From positions 1-64,000 of the forward strand of contig NZ_PDNU01000037.1 in NCBI RefSeq assembly GCF_002631185.1: 64,000 nucleotides of DNA, given 5' to 3'. Below are positions 24,170 to 32,259 of this stretch, one piece after another. Made by a program: the position numbers and the translations under genes. Numbering within the stretch: the stretch's first letter is position 1; each line of letters starts with the position of its first letter. This stretch comes from Teichococcus rhizosphaerae (GTDB lineage Bacteria; Pseudomonadota; Alphaproteobacteria; Acetobacterales; Acetobacteraceae). The notes under the pieces were generated by a model. The model worked only from the letters and a program-made list of their open reading frames with translations, ran no database searches and was not told the origin of the DNA.

Positions 24170-25758
24170 GCCGGCGTGCCCTCCTCGATCCAGGACCGCA
24201 CCACCGCCAGCGCCTCGTCGGGCCGATGGTCGATGATCTCGTTCAGCGCGTTCAGCGAGGACAGCCGGATCTGGATGTCCTGGCCCACGGTCGCGATGGC
24301 ATCGTCCATCGTTTCCACGGCGGCGGCCTCGGCGGCCGCGGCGGCGGCTGCCGCGGCGGCGGCGGCCGCGGCCTGGATCCGCCGCCGCCGGCGGTGGAGA
24401 AGAAGCCCGCCCGCTGAAGCCAGCAGGAGACCGCCCCCCAGAAGGGCAAGCCGCGTCCCGTTCAGGACGATGCCGTCCGCCTCGGACGAGGCGAGGGTGC
24501 CCAGCCCTTCATCCGGCAGGAAGCGCAGCGTGTCGACGGTCACCAGGTCGCCGCGCTGCTGGCTGAAGCCCACGGCCGAGCGCACCAGCGCCGCCAGCCG
24601 GTCCAGCTCCTCCTTCGGGCGGGGCTGCGCATTGCCGTCCGCGTCCGGCGCGCCATCGACCACCACGGCCACGCTGATGCGCCGCACCGCGCCCGGCTCG
24701 CGCACCGTCTCCTCCACCTTCGAGGAGATCTCGAAGTTCACCGTCTCGTTGGTGCGCTGGCTGGAGGAGGTGCTGCGGCTGGCGTTCTGGTTCGCCTGCT
24801 GGTTCGGCAGGTTCTGGCCCACCGTCACCGGCGCCTGGCCGCGGCCATCCTCGCTGGTTTCCTGCTCGTTCTGGCTTTGCCGGCCGCGTTCCACCTGCCC
24901 CATGGGGTCGAAGGTTTCCTGCCGCGCCACCATGCGGGAGCCGTCGATCTCGACCGAGGCCACGGCCCGCACCCTGCCACGGCCGACGATCGGCTCCAGC
25001 AGGTCGAGAACCGATTTTCGCAAATTCGCCTCATGCGCCTGGCGGATCTCGCTGACGCGGCCGGCCGCGGCGCCCAGGCCGCCATCGGCGGCGAGCACCA
25101 CGCCCGCCGGGTCCACCACCGACACGTCCTCCTGCCGCAGCCGCGGCACCGCGCCCGCCACCAGCAGCCGGATGGCCGCCGCCTGCGCCGCGCCCAGGCG
25201 CTGATTGCCCGTGGTGGTGACGGTGACGGAGGCGGTGGGCGGCGGCGCGTCGCGCGAGAAGCTCTCGCGCTCGGGCAGCACGATGTGCACCCGCGCGGCG
25301 CGTATGCCTTGCATGGTGATGATGGTGCGGGCCAGCTCCCCTTCCAGCGCGCGCAGCCTCTGGATGCGCTGCATGAAGGAGGTCATCTGCATCGGGCTGG
25401 CCTGGTCCAGCAGCTCGTAGCCGGCGCCGGCCTGGCGCGGCAGGCCATCGGCGGCGAGCTGCATGCGCAGCCGCGCCACCTGCTCGGCCGGCACGAGGAT
25501 GGAGCCGTCCGCCCGCGCCTCGACCGGAACCTTCAGCTCCTCGAGCCGCGCCGTGATGCGCCCGGCCTCGGCCGGCTCCAGCCCGGCATAGAGAAGCCCG
25601 TTCGGCGTGCCGGCGGAGCGGGCGACCATCACCACCGCCAGCAGCGCCGCCAGGGCCACCGCCACCATGGCGCCGATTTTCGCAGGGCCCAGCCGCCCCA
25701 GGCTGCTTCCCAGCCCACCCAGATCGAAACCAGGCCCCAGGGTCTTTACTTGCTGCAT
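24166..25758 (-). CDS. fliF: MS-ring protein FliF
   Basis: 530 aa from the ATG at 25758 (AAGG upstream; an in-frame ATG at 25800 lacks support). First transmembrane helix (IGAMVAVALAALLAVVMV), then two ring-building motifs including LYAGLEPAEAGRITARLEELKVPVEARADGSILVP and LEGELARTIITMQGIRAARVHIVLPERESFS. The second transmembrane helix (LALLGGGLLLASAGGLLLH) is followed by a run of 14 alanines and the FliG-binding tail LNALNEIIDHRPDEALAVVRSWI. It is the first gene of the long minus-strand run that ends at flgI. Confidence 0.96.
   Translation of the reverse strand: MQQVKTLGPGFDLGGLGSSLGRLGPAKIGAMVAVALAALLAVVMVARSAGTPNGLLYAGLEPAEAGRITARLEELKVPVEARADGSILVPAEQVARLRMQLAADGLPRQAGAGYELLDQASPMQMTSFMQRIQRLRALEGELARTIITMQGIRAARVHIVLPERESFSRDAPPPTASVTVTTTGNQRLGAAQAAAIRLLVAGAVPRLRQEDVSVVDPAGVVLAADGGLGAAAGRVSEIRQAHEANLRKSVLDLLEPIVGRGRVRAVASVEIDGSRMVARQETFDPMGQVERGRQSQNEQETSEDGRGQAPVTVGQNLPNQQANQNASRSTSSSQRTNETVNFEISSKVEETVREPGAVRRISVAVVVDGAPDADGNAQPRPKEELDRLAALVRSAVGFSQQRGDLVTVDTLRFLPDEGLGTLASSEADGIVLNGTRLALLGGGLLLASAGGLLLHRRRRRIQAAAAAAAAAAAAAAEAAAVETMDDAIATVGQDIQIRLSSLNALNEIIDHRPDEALAVVRSWIEEGTPA
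24331..24372 (-). repeat. GCN run encoding 14 alanines in FliF
   Basis: 42 bases of mixed GCN codons encode 14 consecutive alanines just after the second membrane helix of FliF. The codons vary, so it is a maintained or slowly expanding tract rather than a pure trinucleotide repeat. Confidence 0.6.
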
Positions 25759-25959
25759 CGACCTTCTATCGCCCCATGCTGGCTGCGGATGCGTCAGCAC
25801 CGTTCTTCACGGCCCCGCCACGTCCCTCGACCCTGCCTTATCCCGCCGCCATATCGCCTCAGACGTTTTTAGCATGGCATGCGAGAACGCGTCGGTTTAT
25901 ATCTGCGGCCACTCCGCTTGTCGCGCGAAAAATCGCAATCGCCGGGAGATCCGCCGCCC
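25759..25959. promoter_or_regulatory. Divergent fliF / fliL promoter region
   Basis: 201 bases between divergent fliF and fliL, with an AT-richer pocket at about 25860-25935. CGCGAAAAA at 25924-25932, one base from the recurrent TGCGAAAAA word, points into fliL 28 bases before its ATG. Confidence 0.45.
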
Positions 25960-26490
25960 ATGTCTTCGACACCCGCGGACAAATCCGCGAAAAACCAGGA
26001 AAATCCCCTCCGTGGAAAGGGCCGCAGAAGGCTTCTCCCGGCGCTGCTGCTGTTGCCGGCGCTGCTGGGCGGCGGGGCCGCCGGCGCCTGGTTCCTGCTG
26101 CCCGGCCTTTCCGGCCAGGTCACGGCCCTGCTGGGCGGCCCGCCCGCCGAGGAGGCCGGGGCGGAGGCCGCCCTCCCCGCGTCTGGCAGGGCAGGCTTCG
26201 TCGAGTTCCCGGAGATGACCCTTTCCCTGCCGAATGGCGGCCGCCCCCGCCAGCTTCGCCTGAAGCTGGCGGTGGAGGTGGCGGGCGATCCGGCGCTGGT
26301 GCAGCCCGACCTGCTGAGCCCGCGGATCTATGACAGCCTCATCCTCTACCTGCGCACCCTGCGCGACGGCGAGATGGAGGGCGCGCTGGCGATGGACCGC
26401 CTGCGCGGCGACCTGCACCGGCGCCTGGAGCTGGTGCTGGGCCCCGGGCGGATCCGCGACGTCCTGATCACCGGCTTCGTGGTGGCCTGA
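25960..26490 (+). CDS. fliL: Flagellar basal-body protein FliL
   Basis: 176 aa from the ATG at 25960 (GGGAG upstream). A basic cytoplasmic start is followed by one transmembrane helix (LLPALLLLPALLGGGAAGAWFLL) and a periplasmic domain with FVEFPEMTLSLPN, LKLAVEVAGDPALVQ and the helix-strand ending RIRDVLITGFVVA, as in FliL. It encircles and supports stators in other bacteria. First gene of the plus-strand set fliL-fliM-DUF6468-motE; fliM follows two bases later. Confidence 0.9.
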   Translation: MSSTPADKSAKNQENPLRGKGRRRLLPALLLLPALLGGGAAGAWFLLPGLSGQVTALLGGPPAEEAGAEAALPASGRAGFVEFPEMTLSLPNGGRPRQLRLKLAVEVAGDPALVQPDLLSPRIYDSLILYLRTLRDGEMEGALAMDRLRGDLHRRLELVLGPGRIRDVLITGFVVA

Positions 26491-26492
26491 GC

Positions 26493-27554
26493 ATGAGCGG
26501 CTCCGACATCCCTTCCGAGGGCGGCCAGGACCCGGCCGTCGACCCGATGGCCGACTGGGGCGCCGCCGGCGTCGCCATGGGGCAGGGCGACATCGACAGC
26601 CTGTTCGGCGGGCCGGAAGGGCCGGCCGAGCCGGAAGCGCCACGGCGCGGCCTCGAGGCGCTGGTCGGCGGCGCGGTCAGCTACGAGAAGCTGCCGATGC
26701 TCGACATCGCGGTGGATCGGCTGGCGCGGCTGATGACCAGCTCCAGCCGCAAGTTCACCGCCGACAACGCCGATGTGGTCATCGACCGCGCCCGCCCCGT
26801 GCGCGTCGGCGCCTTTCTCGACACCATCACCCTGCCGGCGCTGATCGGCATCATCCGCATCGAGGAATGGGACGGCTATTGCCTGGCCGCGCTCGACTCC
26901 CGGCTGATCGGCTCGCTGGTGGACATCCTGCTGGGCGGGCGCCGCAACGCGCTGCAGCCGATCGAGGGGCGGCCCTACACGGCCATCGAGCGCACCTTCG
27001 TCGAGAAGTTCGTCTCGGTGGTCACCCACGATCTCAGCAAGGCCTTCGAGGCGGTCTCGCCCGCCAGTTTCCGGCTGGAGCGCTTCGAGATCACGCCGAG
27101 CTACGCGCTGATCACCAAGCCCACCGCCGCGGCGCTCACCTTCCGCGCCGAGATCACCATGGAAGGCCGCGGCGGCTACATCGACTTCCTGCTGCCCTAC
27201 GCCTCGCTGGAGCCGGTGCGCGACCTGCTGAGCCAGGAGGTGCTCGGCAAGAAGCAGGGCGGCGACACGATCTGGCGCAGCCACCTGGCGGAGGAGCTGC
27301 CCCGCGCCTCGGTCGGGCTGACCGCCGTGATCGAGCAGCGCACCGTGCCCTTCTCCGAGATCGCCGCCTGGCAGCCCGGCTCCGTCCTCGTGCTGGACCG
27401 CCGGCAGGAGGACCCGATCGACGTGCATTGCGAGGGGCTGATGGTCTGCCGCGCGGTGATCGCCACCAAGGACGACCGGGTGGTGCTGCGCGTGGAGGAG
27501 TGCGTGATCGAGAAGGGCTGGCCCGGCGACGCGCCGGCCGCCCAGGACGGGTGA
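26493..27554 (+). CDS. fliM: Motor switch protein FliM
   Basis: A 353-aa FliM. Near residue 30 the GQGDIDSLFGG segment matches the EIDALL-type N-terminal region near the CheY-binding part. The middle domain is seen in LPMLDIAVDRLARLMTSSSRKFT and IRIEEWDGYCLAALDSRLIGSLVDILLGG, and the C-terminal SpoA domain in LEPVRDLLSQEVLG and PGSVLVLDRRQEDPIDVHCEGLMVCRAVI. It receives CheY-P and forms the C ring with FliN. The only FliM in the window. Confidence 0.95.
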   Translation: MSGSDIPSEGGQDPAVDPMADWGAAGVAMGQGDIDSLFGGPEGPAEPEAPRRGLEALVGGAVSYEKLPMLDIAVDRLARLMTSSSRKFTADNADVVIDRARPVRVGAFLDTITLPALIGIIRIEEWDGYCLAALDSRLIGSLVDILLGGRRNALQPIEGRPYTAIERTFVEKFVSVVTHDLSKAFEAVSPASFRLERFEITPSYALITKPTAAALTFRAEITMEGRGGYIDFLLPYASLEPVRDLLSQEVLGKKQGGDTIWRSHLAEELPRASVGLTAVIEQRTVPFSEIAAWQPGSVLVLDRRQEDPIDVHCEGLMVCRAVIATKDDRVVLRVEECVIEKGWPGDAPAAQDG

Positions 27555-27566
27555 GGAGAAACCCCC

Positions 27567-28163
27567 ATGACGCTGACACAGATCCTCGACGCTTCCGCGC
27601 TTGCGGTGCTGGCCGCGCAGGGGGGATGGATCGTCCTGCTCTACCGCCGCATGGGCCGCCTGCGGGCCGCGCTGGAAGGCGCGGGCGCGGTGATCGCGCA
27701 GCTCGACGACGCCTCGCGCCGGCTGGACGCCTCGGCGGGCGGCATCGTGCAGAAGGTGCGCGACGGCATCGCCGAGGTGGACAGCAAGATCACCGCCTGC
27801 CGCCGCCTCTCGCAGGAGCTGTCCACCGCCTCGCGCAATGCCGAGGATGTGGCCCTGCGGCTCGACCAGGCGCTGCGGCAGAACCGCAAGTTGCAGGCCG
27901 CGCGCGCCGCCGCGCCGCCACGCGAGCTGGTGGAGCCGCTCGGCCTGGCGGAGCGGCTTTCCGCCAAGCCGCAGCCTTCCCTGCCAGCCTCCCTGCCCCC
28001 CTTCCTGGCGCCGCCCCTGCCGGCCCTCGACCTTCCCCTCGAGCCGCTGGCCGGGCCGCCGCTGGAGCAGGTCCTGGCGGCGGAGCTGCTCTTCGCCGAG
28101 CCCGCGCCGGAGCCCGGCCCCCCCGCGCCGGCGCCACGCACCATCCGCGTGAAGCTCGACTGA
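27567..28163 (+). CDS. DUF6468-type membrane protein
   Basis: A 198-aa protein with one N-terminal membrane helix (ASALAVLAAQGGWIVLLY), a helical region of about 70 residues (RLRAALEGAGAVIAQLDDASRRLDASAGGIV, ITACRRLSQELSTASRNAEDVALRLDQALRQ) and a long Pro/Ala-rich tail. This architecture, directly after fliM and before motE, fits the DUF6468 family of Rhodospirillales flagellar clusters. Function unknown. GAGGAG lies upstream of the ATG. Confidence 0.65.
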   Translation: MTLTQILDASALAVLAAQGGWIVLLYRRMGRLRAALEGAGAVIAQLDDASRRLDASAGGIVQKVRDGIAEVDSKITACRRLSQELSTASRNAEDVALRLDQALRQNRKLQAARAAAPPRELVEPLGLAERLSAKPQPSLPASLPPFLAPPLPALDLPLEPLAGPPLEQVLAAELLFAEPAPEPGPPAPAPRTIRVKLD

Positions 28164-28182
28164 ACGCCAGGACAACCGCACC

Positions 28183-28944
28183 ATGACCCTGCACCCGCTC
28201 GATCCCGCCCTGTCCCGGCCTGGCTTGTCCTTGCCTGGCCCGCCCTTGCCTGGCCCGCCCTTGCATGGCCTGCTCGGGCCGCGCCTGGGCCTGCCGCTGA
28301 TGGCGCTGGGCCTCGTGGCGCTGCTGCCGGGGCGGCTTTCCGGCCTGATGGAGGAGCCGGGCTGGGCCGCGCTGGCTGGCGCCGTCCCGGCCTTTTCCCG
28401 CGCCGCCGAGCCGCCCGGCCCCTTGCCCGGGCCGCCGGTTGCGCTGCGGGAGGGGGTGATCGCCACCCCCACCGTTTCCCCGGTGCTGGCGGCGCCGGTG
28501 CGCGCCAACCCGCTGGGCGAGGAGCGGCCGGGCGAGGCGCGGCTGATGGCCGAGGTGATGCGCCGGCAGGCCGAGATCGACCGGCGCGAGCGTGGCCTGG
28601 AGGCGCGCGAGGCGCGGCTTCAGGCGGCCGAGGGCATGGCGCGCGCGCAGATCGCCGAGCTGTCGCGGCTGCGCATGGAGATCGAGCAGCTGGTGGTGCG
28701 CGAAAGCGCCGCGGCCGAGGCGGACATGGAGGCGCTGGTGGCCCTGTATGTGAACATGCGCCCGCAACAGGCCGCCAAGGTGCTGGAGCGGCTGGAGGCG
28801 CCGCGGGCGGCCATCATCCTGCTCAGGATCCCCGAGCGGCAGGCGGGGCCGATCATGGCGCAGATGGAGCCGCCGGCGGCGCTGGCGGTGACCCAGGAGA
28901 TCGCCGGGCGGCGGGAAGCCTTCCGCGCCCTGCCCGCGCCCTGA
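28183..28944 (+). CDS. motE: MotE-like flagellar motor chaperone
   Basis: A 253-aa protein. A Pro/Leu-rich N-terminus leads to a hydrophobic helix (LGLPLMALGLVALLPG), then a Pro-rich linker and a coiled coil (RRQAEIDRRERGLEAREARLQAAE). The C-terminal MgtE-N/FliG-like domain reads LVALYVNMRPQQAAKVLERLEAPRAAIILLRIPERQAGPIMAQM. In rhizobia MotE is a periplasmic chaperone needed for MotC folding; relatives occur in most alphaproteobacterial flagellar loci. The first 30 codons contain a 15-bp tandem repeat. Confidence 0.8.
   Translation: MTLHPLDPALSRPGLSLPGPPLPGPPLHGLLGPRLGLPLMALGLVALLPGRLSGLMEEPGWAALAGAVPAFSRAAEPPGPLPGPPVALREGVIATPTVSPVLAAPVRANPLGEERPGEARLMAEVMRRQAEIDRRERGLEAREARLQAAEGMARAQIAELSRLRMEIEQLVVRESAAAEADMEALVALYVNMRPQQAAKVLERLEAPRAAIILLRIPERQAGPIMAQMEPPAALAVTQEIAGRREAFRALPAP
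28229..28270 (+). repeat. 15-bp tandem repeat in motE
   Basis: CCTTGCCTGGCCCGC occurs twice in tandem, followed by a partial third copy, encoding LPGPP-type repeats near the N-terminus of MotE. Length is a multiple of three, so frame is kept. Confidence 0.6.
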
Positions 28945-28965
28945 GAGCCGGCCTGGGGCGGGTGG

Positions 28966-29002
28966 CCGCTGCCGCCGGCCTGCCTCCGGCCGGCGGCAGC
29001 GG
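28966..29002. terminator. Strong bidirectional terminator hairpin
   Basis: CCGCTGCCGCCGGCC and GGCCGGCGGCAGCGG are perfect 15-bp arms around a 7-base loop, between the convergent ends of motE and the 29005 gene. Confidence 0.75.
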
Positions 29003-29004
29003 GC

Positions 29005-29673
29005 TCAGCGCCCGGCTGTCGGGACAGGGCTGCCCTGGGCCAGCATGGCCCTGGCCGCCTGGGCGGAGATGGCCTTGCAGCCGGTGGGCTGGTAGAGCGC
29101 GTATCCGCCTTCCGCCAGCGCCATGATCCGCTGGCGCGAGGCGGGCAGCAGGAACTCGAAGTCCCCTTCCAGCAACGCGGCGGCCGCCTGCGCCTCCGGC
29201 GGCAGGTGCAGGCCCCGCCCGGCCATGTGGCGCAGGAGGGCCAGCAGCGCATCCAGCGTGGCGGCGTGGGCCAGCGGCGCGTGCTTCGCGGCCGCGCCGC
29301 CGGGGCGTAGGGCCAGCGACCAGCCAGGCTCCCCGCCCTGCCCCTCGGCCAGTTCCAGGCACCACGAGCCTTGCCATGCCTGCCACAGACGGGGGGTGGC
29401 CTGCACGAAGCGCAGCACCGCCCCAGGCGCGGCCGGGTGGGCGGGCGCGGGGTCGAGCCGGATGCCGAGCGTGGCGAAGCGGGAACGGGGCCCCTGGTTG
29501 CGCCACCACATCCAGCCCGCCACGCCCGCCATCAGGGCCAGGGAGGCCAGCGGCACGGGATCGGCGGCGCGGGCCAGTTCCGGCATGCCGCCAAGGCTCG
29601 CGCCGAGGCCAGCGGCACCCAGCGCGGCCAGCGCGGAAAGGGGGAGACGGCGGAACAGGGAGGAAGGGGTCAT
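29005..29673 (-). CDS. Unknown membrane-anchored protein
   Basis: 222 aa from the ATG at 29673; an in-frame ATG at 29718 is an alternative. N-terminal hydrophobic stretches (LSALAALGAAGLGASLGG and VPLASLALMAGVAGWMWW) suggest two membrane segments or a signal plus an anchor. The rest is soluble and alpha/beta in character (FATLGIRLDPAPAH, LRFVQATPRLWQAWQGSWCLELAEG), with a helical end. Not recognised. An exact TGCGAAAAA word is just upstream. Confidence 0.6.
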   Translation of the reverse strand: MTPSSLFRRLPLSALAALGAAGLGASLGGMPELARAADPVPLASLALMAGVAGWMWWRNQGPRSRFATLGIRLDPAPAHPAAPGAVLRFVQATPRLWQAWQGSWCLELAEGQGGEPGWSLALRPGGAAAKHAPLAHAATLDALLALLRHMAGRGLHLPPEAQAAAALLEGDFEFLLPASRQRIMALAEGGYALYQPTGCKAISAQAARAMLAQGSPVPTAGR

Positions 29674-29727
29674 GGCGGTGTCTCCGCGGCGGAAGGGCAG
29701 CGCGCCACCATCGTCCATCTTCAACAA

Positions 29728-29736
29728 TTTTTCGCA
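29728..29736 (-). promoter_or_regulatory. TGCGAAAAA word upstream of the 29005 gene
   Basis: Exact word directed into the minus-strand gene, 54 bases before the chosen ATG, followed by TTGTTGAAG, almost as at bactofilin. Confidence 0.5.
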
Positions 29737-29821
29737 AAACCTGCCGGGGTTGTGCGCATTCTTAGGAGAGATGACCTGGAACGCGCAGGAGGGGCAGGCG
29801 GGAACCCGGCTTGTGAAGTTG

Positions 29822-29846
29822 TGCGAAAAATGCATAATGCGAAAAT
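29822..29846 (+). promoter_or_regulatory. Two TGCGAAAAA-type words upstream of the 29883 gene
   Basis: TGCGAAAAA at 29822-29830 and TGCGAAAAT at 29838-29846, 16 bases apart start to start, same direction, 36-52 bases before the ATG of the plus-strand gene. The divergent gene on the other side has its own copy. Confidence 0.5.
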
Positions 29847-29882
29847 CGCCGGAAACGAGCCACGCTGCCGCGGAGACCCATC

Positions 29883-30191
29883 ATGCCGGAACCGACCATC
29901 CCCTTTCCCGAGGCGCCCTTCTGGGAGGATGCCGTGGGCGCCATGCTGGTGCGCGCCGCCGCCCAGGGCCGGCGGGATGGCATGGACCAGATGATCCGCC
30001 AGGAGGCCGATCCCACCGGCCCGGCCACCCCCGCCGCCGATGCTGTGCTGCCGCCGGAATTGCGGCCCATGCTGCGGATCGCGCTGCGGCAATGCTACAT
30101 CGCCGGCCGCCTGCACGGGGCCGAGGTGCGGCGCGAGAACGACCGCCGCCTCGCCCGCCAGGAGCCGCCCCTCGGCGCCCTGCCGGGCTGA
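29883..30191 (+). CDS. Small unknown protein
   Basis: A 102-aa soluble, helical protein (FWEDAVGAMLVRAAAQGRRDGMDQMI, LRPMLRIALRQCYIAGRLHGAEVRREN). Not recognised. The ATG at 29883 follows GGAGACCCATC. It carries the same upstream word as motility operons, so I infer co-regulation with the flagellum. It is convergent with the transglycosylase gene. Confidence 0.6.
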   Translation: MPEPTIPFPEAPFWEDAVGAMLVRAAAQGRRDGMDQMIRQEADPTGPATPAADAVLPPELRPMLRIALRQCYIAGRLHGAEVRRENDRRLARQEPPLGALPG

Positions 30192-30221
30192 GCCCGGCCG
30201 GCGCGGCGGCCTGCCCCGCCT

Positions 30222-31244
30222 TCAGGGGCGGGTGCCGGTGGCATAGGCCCTGCGCGCGCCCGCCGCCGCGTCGGCGCCTTGTGCCGCGCCAGAGTCGCGC
30301 AGCGCCTCCAGCACTCCGGCCGGAAGGCTCTGCCCCTCCTCCCCGCCCCGCATCGCGCCGATGCGGTTCATGCGGGTGAACACCTCCACCAGGGCGGAAA
30401 CCATCGCCTGCTCCTGGGTGTGCGCCACCCGGGCCGGCGCGCCGCTGCCCCACCAGCGCGGCTCCTCGCTGGCCTGGGGCGTGCCGGACTTGACCGGCTG
30501 GCCGAGGGCGGCCGCATCCAGGGCGACGGGACCGCTCGGCGTGTCAAGACCGAGCTGCGCATAGGTCTGGCCCACGCGCTCCCGCAGGCGGTCCATCACC
30601 TGCTGGACGGAAAGGGGCGCCCCGTTGGCGCCGCGAAAGATGGCCGGGTTGGCGCGCGCCGCATCGGGCAGCACCTGGCTGGCGGCCATGCCCGGATCGT
30701 TCCGGCCGGCGCGCAGCATGTCCGTGGCGCCGCGCACGCCGAGGAAGTGCCCCAGATAGAGCTCCGTCGCGTCCGGCTTGCGGCCCAGCACGGGCGAGAG
30801 GCTGTCCGAGATGTCCTTCAGGTGCTCGGCGCCCATGCGGGCGGAAAGCTCCGGGTCGTCGCGCAGCGCCAGGATGCGGCCGCGCAGCGCGGGATCGGCG
30901 ATGGTGTAGCGGCCGCCCGTGCGGCTGATGGCGGCCGCCTCATTGGCCAGGCCGTGCGCGGCGCCATGCTCCCGCACCACGCCGAGCCAGGTCTGGTCGA
31001 TGAACTGGAACAGGCCGCGCGCCGAGGATGTGGCCGCCTGCGCCTCGGGGCGGAAGCCGCTTTCCATCGCCGCCTTGGCGGCCAGCACCTCGAAGCCCAT
31101 CCCCGTGGCCTTGGCGGCGCTGCGCAGGGCGCCGGTTACCTGGCTGTCCACCGTGTAGCGGCCCAGCTTCTCGGCCGGCGGGCGGGCGGTGGCCGTCTGG
31201 CCGGCCTTGTCCAGCGCGGTGCCGAGGACGACGGGAAGGGGCAT
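30222..31244 (-). CDS. Lytic transglycosylase (SLT domain)
   Basis: 340 aa from the ATG at 31244, with AGGAGG upstream. The SLT fold is clear at residues 34-100: FEVLAAKAAMESGFRPEAQA holds the catalytic Glu61, followed by SSARGLFQFIDQTWL; the later region with TELYLGHFLGVRGATDML continues the lysozyme-like domain. No obvious signal peptide, as in flagellar transglycosylases that may be exported otherwise. It likely opens the peptidoglycan for the rod and complements the FlgJ-N-only protein at 5008. Divergent from motA, 49 bases apart. Confidence 0.85.
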   Translation of the reverse strand: MPLPVVLGTALDKAGQTATARPPAEKLGRYTVDSQVTGALRSAAKATGMGFEVLAAKAAMESGFRPEAQAATSSARGLFQFIDQTWLGVVREHGAAHGLANEAAAISRTGGRYTIADPALRGRILALRDDPELSARMGAEHLKDISDSLSPVLGRKPDATELYLGHFLGVRGATDMLRAGRNDPGMAASQVLPDAARANPAIFRGANGAPLSVQQVMDRLRERVGQTYAQLGLDTPSGPVALDAAALGQPVKSGTPQASEEPRWWGSGAPARVAHTQEQAMVSALVEVFTRMNRIGAMRGGEEGQSLPAGVLEALRDSGAAQGADAAAGARRAYATGTRP

Positions 31245-31259
31245 GGCGAACCTCCTGTT

Positions 31260-31268
31260 TGCGAAAAA
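31260..31268 (+). promoter_or_regulatory. TGCGAAAAA word upstream of motA
   Basis: Exact word 25 bases before the chosen motA start and 12 bases before its GGGAGG ribosome site. This closeness means the word cannot be a -35 box for motA unless transcription starts inside the leader. Confidence 0.5.
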
Positions 31269-31293
31269 TGATCGTAGCACGGGAGGATGCGAA

Positions 31294-32253
31294 ATGATAA
31301 GAGCCTTGCAGCGGCCAGTTCCTGGCCCGACCGTCGCAACATGCGGGGCCGCCCAGTCGATGATCCAGATCGCCGGAATTCTCGGAGTTTTCGTTGCCGT
31401 CTTTGGCGGTTACCTGATCGCAGGCGGCAAGATGGGGGTGATCCTGCATGCTGTCGGGCCGGAGATGATGATCATCGGCGGCAGCGGCTTCATGACGCTG
31501 CTGATCGGCGGCGACGGCGCCCTGGTGGCCAAGACGGTGAAGTCGTTCGGGACCGTCTTCAAGGGACCGCGCTGGAACCGGAAGGATTTCAGCGACGTGC
31601 TGTGCCTGCTCTACCTGCTCCTGCGCACGCACCAGAAGGAGGGCGCGGCGAAGCTCGAGAAGCACATCGAGAAGCCCGAGGCCTCGCCGATCTTCACCCG
31701 CTACGCGCGGCTGACGCAGGACCCGGCACTGCGCGGCCTGGTCTGCGACACGATGCGGACCATCACCCTCAACAACAAGGATCCGCACCGCGTCGGCGAG
31801 ATGATGGAAACCACCATCGAGAAGCGCCACAACGAGAATCTGAAGCCCGCCAAGGCCATCCAGACCATGGCCGACGCCTTTCCCGCCCTCGGGATCGTGG
31901 CGGCGGTGCTGGGCGTCATCAAGGCCATGGGCGCCATCAGCGAGAGCCCCGAGGTGCTGGGTCGGATGATCGGCGCGGCGCTGGTGGGCACCTTTCTCGG
32001 CGTCTTCCTGTCCTACGGCCTGATCGGGCCGATGGCCGCCCGCCTGAAGGCGATCTTCGAGGAGGAAAGGCGGATGCTCGAGGTCACGCGGGTGGTGATC
32101 ACCAGCTATCTGGAGAATCTCTCCCCCCAGATCTGCGTCGAGGTCGGCCGCCAGGCGGTGCCTTCCCGGCACCAGCCGAGCTTCGACCAGATGGAGGAGC
32201 AGCTGCGCGAGGCCGGCCGGGTGAAGACCGACGGCGAGGGCGGCGGGGAGTAA
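31294..32253 (+). CDS. motA: Stator protein MotA
   Basis: 319 aa from the ATG at 31294, which has a clean GGAGG; the conserved MotA sequence begins at the second ATG (31360, IAGILGVFVAVFGGYLIAGG), which lacks a ribosome site, so an N-terminal extension of 22 residues is likely. Four membrane helices are visible, with the cytoplasmic loop ILTRYARLTQDP-like segment and the TMADAFPALGIVAAVLGVIKAMGAI and FLGVFLSYGLIGPMAARLKAI helices that line the proton channel. MotB is 11 kb away on the minus strand. First gene of motA-(32260)-flgF-flgG-flgA-flgH. Confidence 0.93.
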   Translation: MIRALQRPVPGPTVATCGAAQSMIQIAGILGVFVAVFGGYLIAGGKMGVILHAVGPEMMIIGGSGFMTLLIGGDGALVAKTVKSFGTVFKGPRWNRKDFSDVLCLLYLLLRTHQKEGAAKLEKHIEKPEASPIFTRYARLTQDPALRGLVCDTMRTITLNNKDPHRVGEMMETTIEKRHNENLKPAKAIQTMADAFPALGIVAAVLGVIKAMGAISESPEVLGRMIGAALVGTFLGVFLSYGLIGPMAARLKAIFEEERRMLEVTRVVITSYLENLSPQICVEVGRQAVPSRHQPSFDQMEEQLREAGRVKTDGEGGGE

Positions 32254-32259
32254 GCGCGG

